64,000 nt of DNA from Pseudomonas beijingensis (GCF_030687295.1 NZ_CP117425.1:1244001-1308000); one strand, 5' to 3'; positions 9,696 to 19,515 are shown, counted from the first letter of the stretch. Translations and numbers: made by a program. The notes: generated from the sequence alone by a model not told the origin.

Positions 9696-11975
9696 TCAGA
9701 GCGTCTTGTTCGAAGCCGGATTGATCATCCGCGCCAACCCAAGGTTCTTCAGCGCCAGTTGCAGGGAGCTGTGGATCACCTGCGGGTTGTCGATGGTCAT
9801 CACCTCGGCCAGCAACTCCTGGGCCTTGCTGAGGTTGATCTGGCGCAGCATCCACTTCACTTTCGGCAGGTTGGTGGCGTTCATCGACAGGCTGTCGAAC
9901 CCCATCGCCATCAACAGCACTGCCGCCGCCGGGTCGCCGGCCATTTCGCCGCAGATGCTCACCGGCTTGCCTTCGGCATGGGCATCACGCACCACGTTCT
10001 GCAAAGCTTGCAGCACCGCTGGGTGCAGGTAATCGTACAGATCGGCAACCCGTGGGTTGTTACGGTCCACCGCCAGCAGGTACTGGGTCAGGTCGTTGGA
10101 ACCCACCGACAGGAAGTCCACCTGCCGGGCCAGTTCCTTGGTCTGGTACACCGCCGCCGGAATCTCGATCATCACCCCCACCGGCGGCATCGGCACGTCG
10201 GTGCCTTCGTCGCGGACTTCGCCCCAGGCCCGGTGGATCAGGTGCAGGGCTTCTTCCAGTTCATGGGTGCCGGAGATCATCGGCAACAGGATGCGCAGGT
10301 TGTTCAGGCCCTCGCTGGCCTTGAGCATGGCGCGGGCCTGGACCAGGAAGATTTCCGGGTGGTCAAGCGTCACGCGGATGCCGCGCCAGCCGAGGAACGG
10401 GTTGTCTTCCTTGATCGGGAAGTAGGACAGGGACTTGTCGCCGCCGATGTCCAGGCTGCGCATGGTCACCGGTTGCGGGTGGAACGCGGCCAGTTGTTCG
10501 CGGTAGATCGCCAGCTGTTCCTTTTCGCTGGGGAAGCGCTGGTTGATCATGAACGGCACTTCGGTGCGGTACAGGCCCACACCCTCGGCACCACGCTTCT
10601 GCGCCCGAGCGACGTCGGCCAGCAGGCCGGTGTTGACCCACAGCGGCATGCGGTGGCCGTCGAGGGTTATGCACGGCAGGTCCCGCAGCGCATCCAGGCC
10701 CAGGGACAGTTGTTTTTCTTCCTCCACCACATCGGCAAACTGCTTGCGCAGCACGTCGCTGGGGTTGGTGTAGACCTCGCCGTGGTAGCCATCGACGATC
10801 ATCTGGATGCCGTCGACCTTGGAGTACGGCAGGTCCACCAGGCCCATCACCGTCGGGATGCCCATGGCCCGGGCCAGGATCGCCACGTGAGAGTTGCCCG
10901 AGCCCAATACCGAGACCAGCCCCGCCAGCTTGCCTTCGGGCACTTCGCCGAGCATGGCCGGGGTCAGTTCTTCGCTGACCAGGATGGTGTTGTCGGGGTA
11001 GACCAGGGTCTGCTGGCGCTCCTGCTGCAAGTACGCCAGCAAGCGGCGGCCGAGGTCCTTGACGTCCGAGGCGCGCTCGCGCAGGTAGGCGTCGTCCATC
11101 AGTTCGAAGCGGTTGACGTGGTCGGTCACCACCTGACGCAGCGCGCCCTGGGCCCACTGGCCGGTCTTGATGACAGTGGTCACTTCGCTGCCCAGGGAGG
11201 CATCGTCGAGCATCATCAGGTAAACGTCGAACAGCGCGCGCTCTTCGGGGCGCAGCTGCGTCGCCAGCTTGGCCGACAGGGCCCGCATGTCAGCCCGCAC
11301 GCCTTCGATGGCGGTCTTGAACAAGCCCAGCTCGGCATTGATGTCGGTGATGGTCTTGTCCGGCACCACATCGAGGTCGGCGGGCGGCAACATGACCACC
11401 GCCGTGCCCACCGCCGCGCCCGGCGAACCCGGCACACCGACGAACTTGGCTTCCTGGATGCCCTTGCCCTGGCGACCCAGGCCACTGATCGAGCCGGTGG
11501 CCTCGGCGTGGGCGATCACCCCCGCCAGTTGCGCGCTCATGGTCACGAGGAAGGCTTCTTCACCTTCGTCGAACTGGCGGCGTTCTTTTTGCTGGATGAC
11601 CAACACGCCGACGACGCGGCGGTGGTGGATGATCGGTGCGCCAAGGAACGAGGCGTAGCGTTCTTCACCCGTTTCGGCAAAGTAGCGGTAGCGCGGGTGA
11701 TCCGCGGCGTTTTCGAGGTTCAGGGGTTCTTCGCGCGTGCCGACCAGGCCGACCAGGCCTTCATTGGGAGCCATGCTGACCTTGCCGATCGAGCGCTTGT
11801 TCAAGCCCTCGGTGGCCATCAGCACGAAACGGTTGGTCTCGGGGTCCAGCAGGTAGACCGAGCAGACCTGGCTGCCCATGGCCTCTTTGACGCGCAATAC
11901 AATAATCCCCAACGCCGCCTTGAGATCCTTGGCGGAGTTAACTTCCTGGACGATCTTGCGCAGCGTATTGAGCAT
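9696..11975 (-). CDS. ptsP: Phosphoenolpyruvate-protein phosphotransferase PtsP (enzyme I-Ntr)
   Basis: First enzyme of the nitrogen-related phosphotransferase chain: it takes phosphate from PEP and passes it to NPr (PtsO) and then EIIA-Ntr (PtsN). 759 residues: an N-terminal GAF sensor domain (about 1-150), a linker, the enzyme I N-domain with the phosphorylated His in GSGNSHVAILARAMGIP, and the PEP-binding barrel (RTEVPFMIN, DIGGDKSLSYF, SVGSNDLTQYLLA). The GAF domain separates it from sugar-type enzyme I. It lies 22 bp downstream of rppH on the same strand; the rppH-ptsP order is common in gammaproteobacteria. Confidence 0.97.
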   Translation of the reverse strand: MLNTLRKIVQEVNSAKDLKAALGIIVLRVKEAMGSQVCSVYLLDPETNRFVLMATEGLNKRSIGKVSMAPNEGLVGLVGTREEPLNLENAADHPRYRYFAETGEERYASFLGAPIIHHRRVVGVLVIQQKERRQFDEGEEAFLVTMSAQLAGVIAHAEATGSISGLGRQGKGIQEAKFVGVPGSPGAAVGTAVVMLPPADLDVVPDKTITDINAELGLFKTAIEGVRADMRALSAKLATQLRPEERALFDVYLMMLDDASLGSEVTTVIKTGQWAQGALRQVVTDHVNRFELMDDAYLRERASDVKDLGRRLLAYLQQERQQTLVYPDNTILVSEELTPAMLGEVPEGKLAGLVSVLGSGNSHVAILARAMGIPTVMGLVDLPYSKVDGIQMIVDGYHGEVYTNPSDVLRKQFADVVEEEKQLSLGLDALRDLPCITLDGHRMPLWVNTGLLADVARAQKRGAEGVGLYRTEVPFMINQRFPSEKEQLAIYREQLAAFHPQPVTMRSLDIGGDKSLSYFPIKEDNPFLGWRGIRVTLDHPEIFLVQARAMLKASEGLNNLRILLPMISGTHELEEALHLIHRAWGEVRDEGTDVPMPPVGVMIEIPAAVYQTKELARQVDFLSVGSNDLTQYLLAVDRNNPRVADLYDYLHPAVLQALQNVVRDAHAEGKPVSICGEMAGDPAAAVLLMAMGFDSLSMNATNLPKVKWMLRQINLSKAQELLAEVMTIDNPQVIHSSLQLALKNLGLARMINPASNKTL

Positions 11976-11997
11976 GGCTCGGGGTCGAACTCCGTCG

Positions 11998-12477
11998 TCA
12001 GTCGCGCGTCAGCAGGCGCGGGGCAAGCTCTTTGAGAGCGCGTCGATACACTTCGCGCTTGAATGTCACCACCTGGCCCAACGGATACCAATAGCTGACC
12101 CAGCGCCAGCCATCGAACTCCGGTTTACCGGTCAAATCCATCCGCACCCGCTGCTCGTTGGAGATCAGGCGCAGGAGAAACCATTTCTGCTTCTGGCCGA
12201 TGCACAGCGGTTGGCTGTGCGTCCTGACCAGGCGTTGCGGCAAACGATAGCGCAACCAGCCTCGGGTGCAGGCGAGTATTTCGACATCTTCTCGCTCAAG
12301 CCCCACTTCTTCATTCAACTCGCGGTACAAGGCCTCTTCCGGCGTCTCCTGGGGGTTGATCCCACCCTGGGGAAACTGCCAGGCGTCTTGATTGATACGG
12401 CGAGCCCATAGCACCTGCCCAGCATCATTCGTAAGAATGATCCCCACATTGGGACGGAAACCATCGGGATCGATCAC
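11998..12477 (-). CDS. rppH: RNA pyrophosphohydrolase RppH
   Basis: Nudix enzyme that removes pyrophosphate from 5'-triphosphate mRNA ends, opening them to RNase E decay. The Nudix box [23 protein letters not shown] is complete. The open frame extends to 12537, but the conserved start is [16 protein letters not shown], which gives a GTG start at 12477 and 159 residues, the usual Pseudomonas length. It heads a two-gene unit with ptsP and is divergent from the HAD gene at 12621. Confidence 0.95.
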   Translation of the reverse strand: MIDPDGFRPNVGIILTNDAGQVLWARRINQDAWQFPQGGINPQETPEEALYRELNEEVGLEREDVEILACTRGWLRYRLPQRLVRTHSQPLCIGQKQKWFLLRLISNEQRVRMDLTGKPEFDGWRWVSYWYPLGQVVTFKREVYRRALKELAPRLLTRD

Positions 12478-12620
12478 GGCAACAACCTCGCAAACGCATG
12501 TCGCCGCATTGTTCCACAAAGGTTGTGAAAGCAGCAACGAGCGCCCCTAGCTTATGTGCACTCTTGTGAAAAGTCCGTATTCTGGACGCCTTTCTTCAGA
12601 TTTTTCAGCGAGTAACTGCA

Positions 12621-13278
12621 ATGCGGCTGGCTTTATTCGACTTGGACAACACATTGCTGGGCGGCGACAGCGACCACGCGTGGGGCGATTACCTGTGCGA
12701 GCGCGGTTTCCTGGATGCTGTTACCTATAAAGCGCGTAAACGACGCGTTCTACCAGGATTACCTGGCCGGCAAGCTCGACAACGCCGAGTACCTGAATTT
12801 TTGCCTGGAAATCCTCGGCCGTACCGAAATGCACGTGCTGGCCCAGTGGCACTTGGATTACATGCGCGACTGCATCGAGCCGATCGTATTGCCCCAGGCC
12901 ATCGAACTGCTGAAAAAACACCGTGACGCCGGTGACAAGCTGGTGATCATTACCGCCACCAACCGCTTCGTCACCGCGCCGATTGCCGAGCGCCTGGGTG
13001 TGGAGACCCTGATTGCCACCGAATGCGAGATGGTCGACGGGCGCTATAGCGGGCGCAGCACCGATATTCCGTGTTTTCGCGAGGGCAAGGTGACTCGCTT
13101 GAACCGTTGGCTGGAAGAAACCGGGTATTCCCTCGACGGCAGCTATTTCTATAGCGACTCGATGAACGACTTGCCGTTGCTGGAGGTGGTGACGCATCCG
13201 GTGGCGGTGGATCCGGATCCGAACCTTCGGGCCGAGGCCCAGAGGCGTGGTTGGCCGGTGATTTCGTTGCGTGGCTGA
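12621..13278 (+). pseudogene. HAD-superfamily phosphatase (SerB-like, HAD-IB), with a +1 frameshift (probable sequence error)
   Basis: Predicted small-molecule phosphatase with the HAD nucleophile motif DLDNTLL at residues 8-14, motif II in VIITATN, and motif III/IV in [13 protein letters not shown]. The frame breaks near residue 40: an extra A in the run at 12738-12740 (CGTAAACGAC where CGTAACGAC is expected). With it removed, the two open pieces join as [18 protein letters not shown] and give 218 residues, the normal length. It is divergent from rppH. The two fragments now visible would be 12621-12926 and 12715-13278. Confidence 0.9.
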
Positions 13279-13284
13279 AATCGT

Positions 13285-13361
13285 CATCGCGAGCAAGCTC
13301 GCTCCCACAGAGGTTGCGTGATCGACACAAATCCCCTGTGGGAGCGAGCTTGCTCGCGATG
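13285..13361. repeat. REPIN (short spacing)
   Basis: Convergent-orientation pair of GTGGGAGCGAGCTTGCTCGC arms with only about 25 bp between them, located between the convergent HAD and DUF2269 genes. Confidence 0.9.
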
Positions 13362-13382
13362 AAAGCGCCGCGGTCCCAAGCC

Positions 13383-13811
13383 TTAAACCGGCTTGGCCCC
13401 CATCAACCCCGCAATGGCGATAAAGCAGACAACACTGAACAGCGCCAAGGCAAACGTAAACTTCCCGGCGCCCACCGCTGGCGCCTTGCGCAGTTTGTTC
13501 AGCCGCACCACCAGCCAGAACCCCGCCAGCGCCGCCAAGGTGTAGAGCACGCTGGAAGCCAGCAGCCAGGTCTGGCCCAGCGGCCAGCCGACTTGATGAA
13601 CCATCCACCAGCCGGTGAAGGGCAGGCTCGCCAGTGCCAGGATCATCACCAGCCAGATGAACAGCCGCGGACGTTGCAGCGTGCGTGCGGCCGCCGTGGC
13701 ATCGCCATTGCGGCGCGTGCGCCAGACCCAGATGGCCAGCCCCAGGGCGCCTGCCAACAGCAACACCGTGGCGACGACGTGAGCGATTTTCAGCGTGGTT
13801 AACGTTTCCAT
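13383..13811 (-). CDS. DUF2269-like integral membrane protein
   Basis: 142 residues with four hydrophobic helices: about 5-27 (KIAHVVATVLLLAGALGLAIWVW), 50-70, 83-103 and 117-138. The start helix carrying a His and the GWWMVHQ motif fit the DUF2269 family, whose role is unknown. It is on its own between two REP regions. No partner gene suggests a function. Confidence 0.75.
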   Translation of the reverse strand: METLTTLKIAHVVATVLLLAGALGLAIWVWRTRRNGDATAAARTLQRPRLFIWLVMILALASLPFTGWWMVHQVGWPLGQTWLLASSVLYTLAALAGFWLVVRLNKLRKAPAVGAGKFTFALALFSVVCFIAIAGLMGAKPV

Positions 13812-13849
13812 TGTTCGATTTCCTTATGACTTGCGCTACAGCTTAGCCC

Positions 13850-13957
13850 CTGTGGCGAGGCGGCCCTGAAGCCTGGCCCTGTGGTGTTTCAGGCAGACCT
13901 CATTCAGCCTTTTTGGGGCTGCTACGCAGCCCAACGGGGATAAATCCCCTCGCCACG
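13850..13957. repeat. REPIN of the GTGGCGAGGGGATTTATCCC family
   Basis: The right arm is well kept (GGGGATAAATCCCCTCGCCAC, preceded by GGCTGCTACGCAGCC); the left arm is degenerate (TGTGGCGAGGCGGCC). It lies downstream of ilvA. Confidence 0.8.
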
Positions 13958-13974
13958 GGGTGCAACTATGGGGT

Positions 13975-15489
13975 TCACCCCAGGAATAGCTGATACGCCG
14001 GGTTATCGCTTTCATCCCAGTACGGATAGCCGATTTCTTCCAGGGCGGCGGGGACCAGGTGGCGTTCATCGTGAGGCACTTGCAGCCCCGCGACCACGCG
14101 GCCGTCCGCCGCGCCATGGTTGCGGTAGTGGAACATCGAGATGTTCCAGCGCCCACCCAGCTTGTTGAGGAAGTTGAACAGCGCGCCCGGGCGTTCCGGG
14201 AATTCGAAGCGCAGCACCACTTCGTCGATGACATGGGCCGCATGCCCGCCAACCATGTGGCGGATGTGCAACTTGGCCAGTTCGTTGTCGGTCAGGTCCA
14301 GCACCGGGAAGCCTTGTTCGGTGAGGCTGGCGATCAGCGCGCTGCGCGGGTCGTTTTCCGGGTGGGTCTGCACGCCGACGAAAATGTGCGCTTCGCTGCC
14401 GGTGTTGTAGCGATAGTTGAATTCGGTGATCTGGCGCTTGCCGACGGCTTCGCAGAACGCCTTGAAGCTGCCCGGCTTCTCGGGGATGGTCACGGCGATA
14501 ATGGCTTCGCGGCCTTCGCCCAGCTCGGCGCGCTCGGCGACGTGGCGCAAGCGGTCGAAGTTGACGTTGGCGCCAGAGTCGATGGCCACCAGGGTCTGGC
14601 CGCTGATGCCCCGTGACTCGACGTACTTCTTGATCCCGGCCACGCCCAAGGCGCCGGCAGGTTCGGTGATCGAGCGGGTATCGTCGTAGATATCCTTGAT
14701 GGCGGCGCAGATCTCGTCGGTGCTGACGGTGATCACTTCGTCCACGTGGTGCTTGCAGATATCAAAGGTGTGCTGGCCGATCTGCGCCACGGCAACGCCG
14801 TCGGCGAACAGCCCCACGGTCGGCAGCACCACGCGCTCGCCCGCGGCCATGGCCGCTTGCAGGCAATTGGAGTCGTCCGGTTCGACGCCGATGATCTTGA
14901 TGTCCGGGCGCAGGTATTTCACGTAGGCCGCGATCCCGGCGATCAGCCCGCCACCGCCCACCGGGACGAAAATCGCATCCAGGCGCCCGGGGTGCTGGCG
15001 CAGGATCTCCATCGCCACCGTGCCCTGCCCGGCAATGGTGTGGGGATCGTCATAGGGGTGGATGTAGACGTAGCCCTTTTCGTCCACCAGTTTCAGCGAA
15101 TAGGCCAGGGCTTCGGGGAACGAGTCGCCGTGCAGCACCACTTTGCCGCCACGGGAGCGCACGCCTTCGACCTTGATTTCCGGGGTGGTCTTGGGCATCA
15201 CGATGGTGGCCTTGACCCCCAACACCTTGGCCGCCAGGGCCAGGCCCTGGGCGTGGTTGCCCGCCGAAGCCGTGACCACGCCGCGGGCGCGCTCTTCGTC
15301 GCTGAGCTGGGTCAGCTTGTTGTAGGCCCCGCGAATCTTGAACGAGAACACCGGCTGCAAGTCTTCACGCTTGAGCAAAATGCTGTTGCCCAGCCGCTCG
15401 GAGAGCTGGCGAGCGGTCTGCATCGGGGTTTCTACGGCAACGTCGTAAACGCGCGAGGTGAGGATCTTTTTGACGTACTGTTCAAGCAT
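13975..15489 (-). CDS. ilvA: Threonine ammonia-lyase, biosynthetic
   Basis: Deaminates threonine to 2-oxobutanoate, the committed step of isoleucine synthesis. 504 residues. The N-terminal PLP fold carries the Schiff-base lysine K51 in FSFKIRGAYN, the glycine loop PVGGGGLIAG binds the phosphate, and two C-terminal ACT-like domains (about 325-500; EKPGSFKAF and ERPGALFNF) are where isoleucine and valine act on the long biosynthetic form. It is divergent from rpiA, with a REPIN between them. No leader peptide for attenuation was seen. Confidence 0.97.
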   Translation of the reverse strand: MLEQYVKKILTSRVYDVAVETPMQTARQLSERLGNSILLKREDLQPVFSFKIRGAYNKLTQLSDEERARGVVTASAGNHAQGLALAAKVLGVKATIVMPKTTPEIKVEGVRSRGGKVVLHGDSFPEALAYSLKLVDEKGYVYIHPYDDPHTIAGQGTVAMEILRQHPGRLDAIFVPVGGGGLIAGIAAYVKYLRPDIKIIGVEPDDSNCLQAAMAAGERVVLPTVGLFADGVAVAQIGQHTFDICKHHVDEVITVSTDEICAAIKDIYDDTRSITEPAGALGVAGIKKYVESRGISGQTLVAIDSGANVNFDRLRHVAERAELGEGREAIIAVTIPEKPGSFKAFCEAVGKRQITEFNYRYNTGSEAHIFVGVQTHPENDPRSALIASLTEQGFPVLDLTDNELAKLHIRHMVGGHAAHVIDEVVLRFEFPERPGALFNFLNKLGGRWNISMFHYRNHGAADGRVVAGLQVPHDERHLVPAALEEIGYPYWDESDNPAYQLFLG

Positions 15490-15589
15490 CGGAAAGCATC
15501 ACTGAGCGGGTTGGGCAGGGCCAAGGAGTCTAACCCGGCTTTTGGCTGGGCGACCACACGAATTAAGTGGTTTGAGGGCACCGAACCCC

Positions 15590-15701
15590 TGTGGCGAGGG
15601 AGCTTGCTCCCGCTGGATCGCGAAGCGGTCCCCCATCGATATACGGGAGAGATCAATCACGCCTGCTTCGCAGCCGAGCGGGAGCAAGCTCCCTTGCCAC
15701 A
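15590..15701. repeat. REPIN of the GTGGCGAGGGAGCTTGCTCC family
   Basis: Inverted arms flank a partly palindromic core (CGCGAAGCGG, CTTCGCAGCCGAGCG). It fills most of the 302-bp gap between the divergent ilvA and rpiA genes; the rpiA promoter must lie in the 90 bp to its right. Confidence 0.85.
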
Positions 15702-15791
15702 CTGGATCGGTGCTATTCAGGCAATGACCGGGACCCTTTCGGCGCCTATAATGCCGGCCTTTCGTTCCCTCTCGGCACCTTCGGAGCCCGC

Positions 15792-16466
15792 ATGACCCAG
15801 GATCAACTCAAACAGGCCGTGGCCCAGGCCGCCGTCGACCTCATCCTTCCGAAACTGGATGACAAGAGCGTCGTCGGGGTCGGCACCGGCTCCACGGCCA
15901 ATTGCTTCATCGATGCGCTGGCGCAACACAAGGGCGCGTTCGACGGCGCCGTCGCCAGCTCCGAAGCGACCGCCGCGCGGCTCAAGGGCCACGGGATCCC
16001 GGTGTACGAGCTCAACACCGTCAGCGACCTGGAGTTCTACATCGACGGCGCCGACGAAAGCGACGAGCACCTGAACCTGATCAAGGGCGGCGGCGCGGCC
16101 CTGACCCGCGAGAAGATCGTCGCGGCGGTGGCCAAGACCTTCATCTGCATCGCCGACGCCAGCAAACTGGTGCCCGTGCTCGGCGCGTTCCCATTGCCGG
16201 TGGAAGTCATTCCCATGGCCCGCAGCCACGTGGCCCGGCAACTGGTGAAGCTGGGCGGCGACCCGGTGTACCGCGAAGGCGTGCTGACCGACAACGGCAA
16301 TATCATCCTGGACGTGCATAACCTGCAGATCACCAACCCGGTAGAACTGGAAAGCCAGATCAACGCCATCGTTGGCGTGGTCACTAATGGTTTGTTCGCT
16401 GCCCGTCCGGCGGATGTGCTGTTGCTGGGGACTGCTGAAGGGGTGAAGACCCTGCGGGCTGAATAG
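15792..16466 (+). CDS. rpiA: Ribose-5-phosphate isomerase A
   Basis: Interconverts ribose 5-phosphate and ribulose 5-phosphate in the pentose phosphate pathway. 224 residues. Family motifs are present: [15 protein letters not shown] (phosphate loop), [19 protein letters not shown] with the catalytic region, and GVVTNGLFA near the C-terminus. An open frame continues upstream, but the ATG at 15792 gives the conserved start [14 protein letters not shown] and the usual length. It is monocistronic and followed by a REPIN. Confidence 0.97.
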   Translation: MTQDQLKQAVAQAAVDLILPKLDDKSVVGVGTGSTANCFIDALAQHKGAFDGAVASSEATAARLKGHGIPVYELNTVSDLEFYIDGADESDEHLNLIKGGGAALTREKIVAAVAKTFICIADASKLVPVLGAFPLPVEVIPMARSHVARQLVKLGGDPVYREGVLTDNGNIILDVHNLQITNPVELESQINAIVGVVTNGLFAARPADVLLLGTAEGVKTLRAE

Positions 16467-16500
16467 GTCGGGCAATCAGTTATTGATTCAACACCCAACC

Positions 16501-16590
16501 CTGTGGGAGCGAGCTTGCTCGCGATGGCGGTCTATCCGACACACTGATGTTGGCTGACATACCGCCATCGCGAGCAAGCTCGCTCCCACA
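16501..16590. repeat. REPIN
   Basis: Inverted GTGGGAGCGAGCTTGCTCGC arms with the common GGCGGT...ACCGCC inner extension, between the convergent rpiA and SdiA-regulated genes. Confidence 0.9.
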
Positions 16591-16606
16591 TTAGGTTTGT
16601 GGTGCA

Positions 16607-17521
16607 TCAAGGCTGCGGTTTCTTGAACACATAGAACAGATTCGGCTCGCTCACCAGGTACAGGTTGCCATCGTCGTCCATGGCGAGGCCTTCGGCCTGG
16701 GGCACGGTTTTTTGCAGGCCCTGGCCGCCCTTGCTCAACGACAGCGTGCTCAACGGTCGGCCGTCGATATCCAGCTCGATAATCAACCGTGACTCATCGG
16801 ACAGTGCCAGCAAATGACCGCTGCGCTCGTCGTATTGCAGGCTTGAAAGGTCGCGCACGAACAGCCCGGCATCTCGCTTGGGGTTGTTGATCACATGGAC
16901 CGCGTAGGACTTTTCCGGATTGTGATGGGGAAAGCCATGCACTTCATAAATCAGCATCGGGTCGCGCTCTTTCGCCACGAACAGGCGTTTGCCCACCGAG
17001 TCGTACGCCAGTCCTTCGAACCCCTTGTTGCCGCTCATGTGCACGCCAAGTGTCATCTGCTCGGCGTCGGCGGCGTCGAGGAATTGGGTGTCGTCTTCCA
17101 GGTGAATCTTGATCAGGCGCTGCTGGCGCTCATCAGTGATGACGTAAGTGTCTTCGCTGATGAATTCCACCGCCTCAGGATCGCCAAAGCCGATCAGGGC
17201 GATGCGCCGCAAAATCTTGCCGTCCAACGACAATTCGATCAGTTCGGCATTTTTATTGGTGACGGTGAACAGGCTCTTGCGGATCGGATCGAACGTCAGC
17301 GCGGAAACGTCATCGTCCAGACCGTCGATCACTTGAGCCTCCACCGTGACCCGGTATTGGTCCAGGGCGATGGTCTCTTCGCTGGTGGGTTTCCAATAGG
17401 TGTTGAGGTTGAACCAGGCGCGCTCGAACAAGCGCAGGTGCTGGCCGGCGGCGATCAGGAGGATCAGCACCAGCGTCAGCAGTATCAGGATCAAGGGCTT
17501 GGGGCGGGCGAGTCGACGCAT
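16607..17521 (-). CDS. SdiA-regulated domain protein (YjiK-like), copy 1
   Basis: 304 residues: a single N-terminal hydrophobic helix (LILILLTLVLILLIAAG, about 9-26) as an anchor or uncleaved signal, then a beta-propeller-like domain of the SdiA-regulated/YjiK family (KGFEGLAYD, VFVAKERDP-like strands, AEGLAMDDDGNLYLVSEPNLFYVF). A periplasmic location is likely. The family has no established biochemical role. The start at 17521 (MRRLARPKP) puts positive charges just before the helix; a longer open frame to 17602 is less likely. A paralogue follows upstream on the same strand. Confidence 0.85.
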   Translation of the reverse strand: MRRLARPKPLILILLTLVLILLIAAGQHLRLFERAWFNLNTYWKPTSEETIALDQYRVTVEAQVIDGLDDDVSALTFDPIRKSLFTVTNKNAELIELSLDGKILRRIALIGFGDPEAVEFISEDTYVITDERQQRLIKIHLEDDTQFLDAADAEQMTLGVHMSGNKGFEGLAYDSVGKRLFVAKERDPMLIYEVHGFPHHNPEKSYAVHVINNPKRDAGLFVRDLSSLQYDERSGHLLALSDESRLIIELDIDGRPLSTLSLSKGGQGLQKTVPQAEGLAMDDDGNLYLVSEPNLFYVFKKPQP

Positions 17522-17642
17522 GTTGGGGTGGGCTCGGATAAGAACAGGTGGGTGGAAATACCACGGCTGCCTGAACTGAAACTTAATGGCTGTGTGCCAC
17601 ACCCTACAACGAAGGAGGACTTATCCTACAGAGTTAGTGCTG

Positions 17643-18575
17643 TCAGCGCTGTTTTTCGAAACGATAGAACAGGTTCGGCTCGCTGACCACGTACAGGTTG
17701 CCGGCCTCATCAATGGTGACGCCTTCGGCGCGAGGGATCGTGTCTTTCAGGCCGTTGAAGCCGCCCAGCAAGGTCATGAAGCTGACCTGCTCGCCCTTTT
17801 CGTCCAGTTCCAGCAGCAGGTGGGAGTCGGCCGAAAGCACCAGTGTATGGCCGGTGCGCGGGTCGATCGCCAAGGCCGAGAGGTTGCGCAGGTCCAATTC
17901 ATTGCTGACATGGATCTGCTTGTCGCCCTTGAGCTGTTGGCTGCCGTCGCTTTTCCAGGTAAACAGTGCCGGTGGGCGTTCTTCGCCGAGTATCAACTGC
18001 TGGTTGCGCGGGTCCCAGGCGATCCCTTCGAACCCTTTGTTCTGGTTCTTGGATGGGCCGAGATCATAGTGGGGGAAGTCGGCATTGTTCAGTTCGCGGG
18101 TATCGGCATCGACGTGGACGATGGTCAGGGTGTGACTTCTCTCGTCGGTGATGGCCAGTAGGCCGTTCTCCATATAAGCCACGCCCTCGGGATTGCTCCA
18201 ACCCACCAAGGGCATCTTGCGCAGCACGTCGCCTTGCAGGGTCAGTTCCGCCAGGAACGGCTTCTTGCCCATGACTGCGAACAGGGTCTTGGTCTGCGGG
18301 TTGTAGGTCACATCGGACGCCTCGTCCTTCTCCATGCCCGGTAGCGGCTTGGCGTCGATCACGGCGCGGTAGTTCGGCAACCAAATGCTTTCCTGGCGCT
18401 GGGCCGGGCTCTGGAAGTGTTCCGAGAGCCAAAGCAGGCCACGGTCGTCCCAATGCATCGCAAACGCCAGGCCATAGGCGGCGGCCACCGCCAGCAGCGA
18501 CCAGGCATACCAGGGCAGGGCGAAGCGCGAGCGGCGGGCAGGTTTGGTGGCAGGCAGTGCTTGGGTTTTGGCCAT
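17643..18575 (-). CDS. SdiA-regulated domain protein (YjiK-like), copy 2
   Basis: 310 residues with the same plan as its downstream neighbour: a basic start (KPARRSRFALPWYAW), one hydrophobic helix (about 23-40), then the propeller-like domain (NKGFEGIAWDPRNQQLILGEERP, RAEGVTIDEAGNLYVVSEPNLFYRF). The two are clear tandem paralogues but have diverged widely, so the duplication is old. The ATG at 18575 (MAKTQALP) is preferred to the longer frame because it places the basic segment next to the helix. It is probably co-transcribed with copy 1. Confidence 0.85.
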   Translation of the reverse strand: MAKTQALPATKPARRSRFALPWYAWSLLAVAAAYGLAFAMHWDDRGLLWLSEHFQSPAQRQESIWLPNYRAVIDAKPLPGMEKDEASDVTYNPQTKTLFAVMGKKPFLAELTLQGDVLRKMPLVGWSNPEGVAYMENGLLAITDERSHTLTIVHVDADTRELNNADFPHYDLGPSKNQNKGFEGIAWDPRNQQLILGEERPPALFTWKSDGSQQLKGDKQIHVSNELDLRNLSALAIDPRTGHTLVLSADSHLLLELDEKGEQVSFMTLLGGFNGLKDTIPRAEGVTIDEAGNLYVVSEPNLFYRFEKQR

Positions 18576-18698
18576 CGGGGAATGCGTTCCAGAAAAAGTT
18601 CGGCTAGGGAGTGGCTGGCTCAGATGCCGCATTCCCTGGAATTATCCGGATGGCATGTGAAAAAAACGGTAAATGATCGGATAGGCGCCCTATACACC

Positions 18699-18789
18699 TG
18701 TGGGAGCGAGCTTGCTCGCGATGAGGTCATCACTTCCAACATTGAGGTTGGCTGACATGCCGCTATCGCGAGCAAGCTCGCTCCCACAG
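18699..18789. repeat. REPIN
   Basis: Inverted GTGGGAGCGAGCTTGCTCGC arms between two same-strand genes, the FAH-family gene and the SdiA-regulated copy 2. Confidence 0.9.
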
Positions 18790-18808
18790 GGGGGCATAGG
18801 TGTAGCTG

Positions 18809-19474
18809 TTAGCGAACGCTGCTTTCGAAGCGGCTCGCCCCTGGCAGTTCCAGGACCAGTTCATCGCCCGCATTCAGCGGCCCGACGCCCGCCGGAGTGC
18901 CGGTGAGGATCACGTCGCCGGCCTGCAGCGAGAAGCAACCGGCCATGTATTGGATCATCGGCACGATGGGGTTGAGCATCAGGCTGCTGTTGCCGTCCTG
19001 GCGCACTTCACCGTTGATGGTCAGGCGCACGGGGATGTCGGTCAGGTCGGCAAAGGTATCTTTCGAGACAAATGGAGCGATCACCGCCGCGCCGTCGAAG
19101 GACTTGGCCACTTCCCATGGCAGGCCCTTGCCCTTGAGCTCGGCCTGTTTGTCCCTCAGGGTCAGGTCCAGGGCTGGGGCGAAGCCGGAGATCGCGTCCA
19201 GTACTTCTTCAACGCTGGGCTTGGTGGACAATGGCTTGCCGATCAGCACGGCGATTTCCGCCTCGTAGTGCACCGAGCCACGGTCGGCGGGAATGCTGAA
19301 ACCGCCTTCCAGCGGCACCACGCAACTGCCCGGCTTGATGAACAGCAAAGGTTCAGTGGGCACCGGGTTGTCCAGTTCCTTTGCATGTTCGGCGTAGTTA
19401 CGGCCAATACACACCACTTTCCCTAGTGGAAAATGAATACGTGTACCGTCGACATACTGGTGCTGATAGCTCAT
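18809..19474 (-). CDS. Fumarylacetoacetate hydrolase (FAH) family protein
   Basis: 221 residues of the FAH/HpaG fold, metal-dependent hydrolases, decarboxylases or isomerases acting on acyl-pyruvates. The metal ligands are seen as Glu in VHYEAEIAVLIGKP with the partner Asp in FAPALDLTLRD, and the C-terminal block GDVILTGTPAGVGPL is typical. The short form resembles YcgM/FAHD1-like acylpyruvase or oxaloacetate decarboxylase. It lies 41 bp downstream of the D-2-hydroxyglutarate dehydrogenase gene on the same strand, suggesting a two-gene unit that clears 2-oxo acid side products. The start is MSYQHQYVDG (ATG at 19474). Confidence 0.9.
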   Translation of the reverse strand: MSYQHQYVDGTRIHFPLGKVVCIGRNYAEHAKELDNPVPTEPLLFIKPGSCVVPLEGGFSIPADRGSVHYEAEIAVLIGKPLSTKPSVEEVLDAISGFAPALDLTLRDKQAELKGKGLPWEVAKSFDGAAVIAPFVSKDTFADLTDIPVRLTINGEVRQDGNSSLMLNPIVPMIQYMAGCFSLQAGDVILTGTPAGVGPLNAGDELVLELPGASRFESSVR

Positions 19475-19515
19475 TACCGACTCCTGCTTTTGGGGGGCAT
19501 CAGGTGTTTTAGGCG

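Noticed and set aside
9759..12035. 758-codon open frame antisense to ptsP
   Set aside because: Gln/His-rich shadow of the high-GC ptsP gene with no protein features; ptsP is certain.
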